Below are positions 5,178 to 5,202 of a DNA stretch of 5,202 nucleotides, in pieces. How positions within the stretch are numbered: the first letter of the stretch is position 1; each line of letters starts with the position of its first letter. The translations under genes and the position numbers were made by a program. The notes under the pieces are model-generated. The model saw only the letters and a list, made by a program, of their open reading frames with translations. It was not told where the DNA came from and did not search any database. Location of the stretch: NCBI GenBank assembly GCA_900547915.1, contig URIN01000127.1, forward strand, positions 1 through 5,202, in the 5' to 3' direction. The DNA comes from an uncultured Clostridium sp. (GTDB lineage Bacteria; Bacillota; Clostridia; Oscillospirales; Acutalibacteraceae).

Positions 5178-5202
5178 CTGTCTCTTATACACATCTCCGA
5201 GC
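5178..5202 (-). other. Nextera (Tn5) Read 2 adapter, sequencing artefact
   Basis: This is the reverse complement of the adapter at the left end, starting with the inverted mosaic end CTGTCTCTTATACACATCT. It creates a false ATG at 5194 on the minus strand that seems to start the topoisomerase fragment. It should be trimmed. Confidence 0.97.

Noticed and set aside
1..5202. A 5.2-kb composite transposon bounded by Tn5-like inverted ends
   Set aside because: The ends are the engineered Nextera mosaic end plus adapter, there is no transposase, and the genes between are ordinary chromosomal housekeeping genes.

Overview
The window is a 5.2 kb assembled contig from an AT-rich, low-GC Gram-positive bacterium, most likely a member of the Clostridia (Oscillospiraceae/Ruminococcaceae-like). 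The grounds are AT-rich codon use, strong AAGGAGG-type ribosome binding sites, GTG and TTG starts, a class A penicillin-binding protein with a basic N-terminus and a serine-rich tail, and a SpoIVFB-like M50 protease. This placement is by eye; no database search was made. Both outermost stretches (1-27 and 5178-5202) are Nextera/Tn5 sequencing adapter, not genome, so the native sequence is about 28-5177 and both terminal genes are cut by the contig ends.

Every gene lies on the minus strand, so the transcription order runs from high to low coordinates. First is the C-terminal end of a type IIA topoisomerase A subunit (GyrA/ParC; 4844-5177). A 191-bp intergenic region follows, with several inverted repeats and a very good promoter for secG (4401-4652). 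An intrinsic terminator follows secG. Its T-tract runs straight into the ribosome binding site of a DEDDh 3'-5' exonuclease with a C-terminal zinc ribbon (3486-4343). A 93-bp gap with a likely -10 element leads to a complete 798-aa bifunctional class A PBP that starts at TTG (996-3392). After a hairpin comes ruvX/yqgF (469-879). Its TAA stop directly abuts the GTG start of a membrane-embedded M50 (site-2) metalloprotease (28-468, truncated). That protease overlaps a spurious plus-strand frame made open by the adapter.

The genes are mostly housekeeping: topology control, protein secretion, nucleic-acid processing, cell-wall synthesis, rRNA maturation and intramembrane proteolysis. They look like loosely linked transcription units rather than one pathway. 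I do not see a novel defence, mobile or biosynthetic system. The points most worth a second look are the poorly characterised exonuclease/zinc-ribbon protein and its terminator-embedded leader, the overlooked truncated M50 protease, the structured gyrA/parC-secG intergenic region, and the adapter contamination itself.
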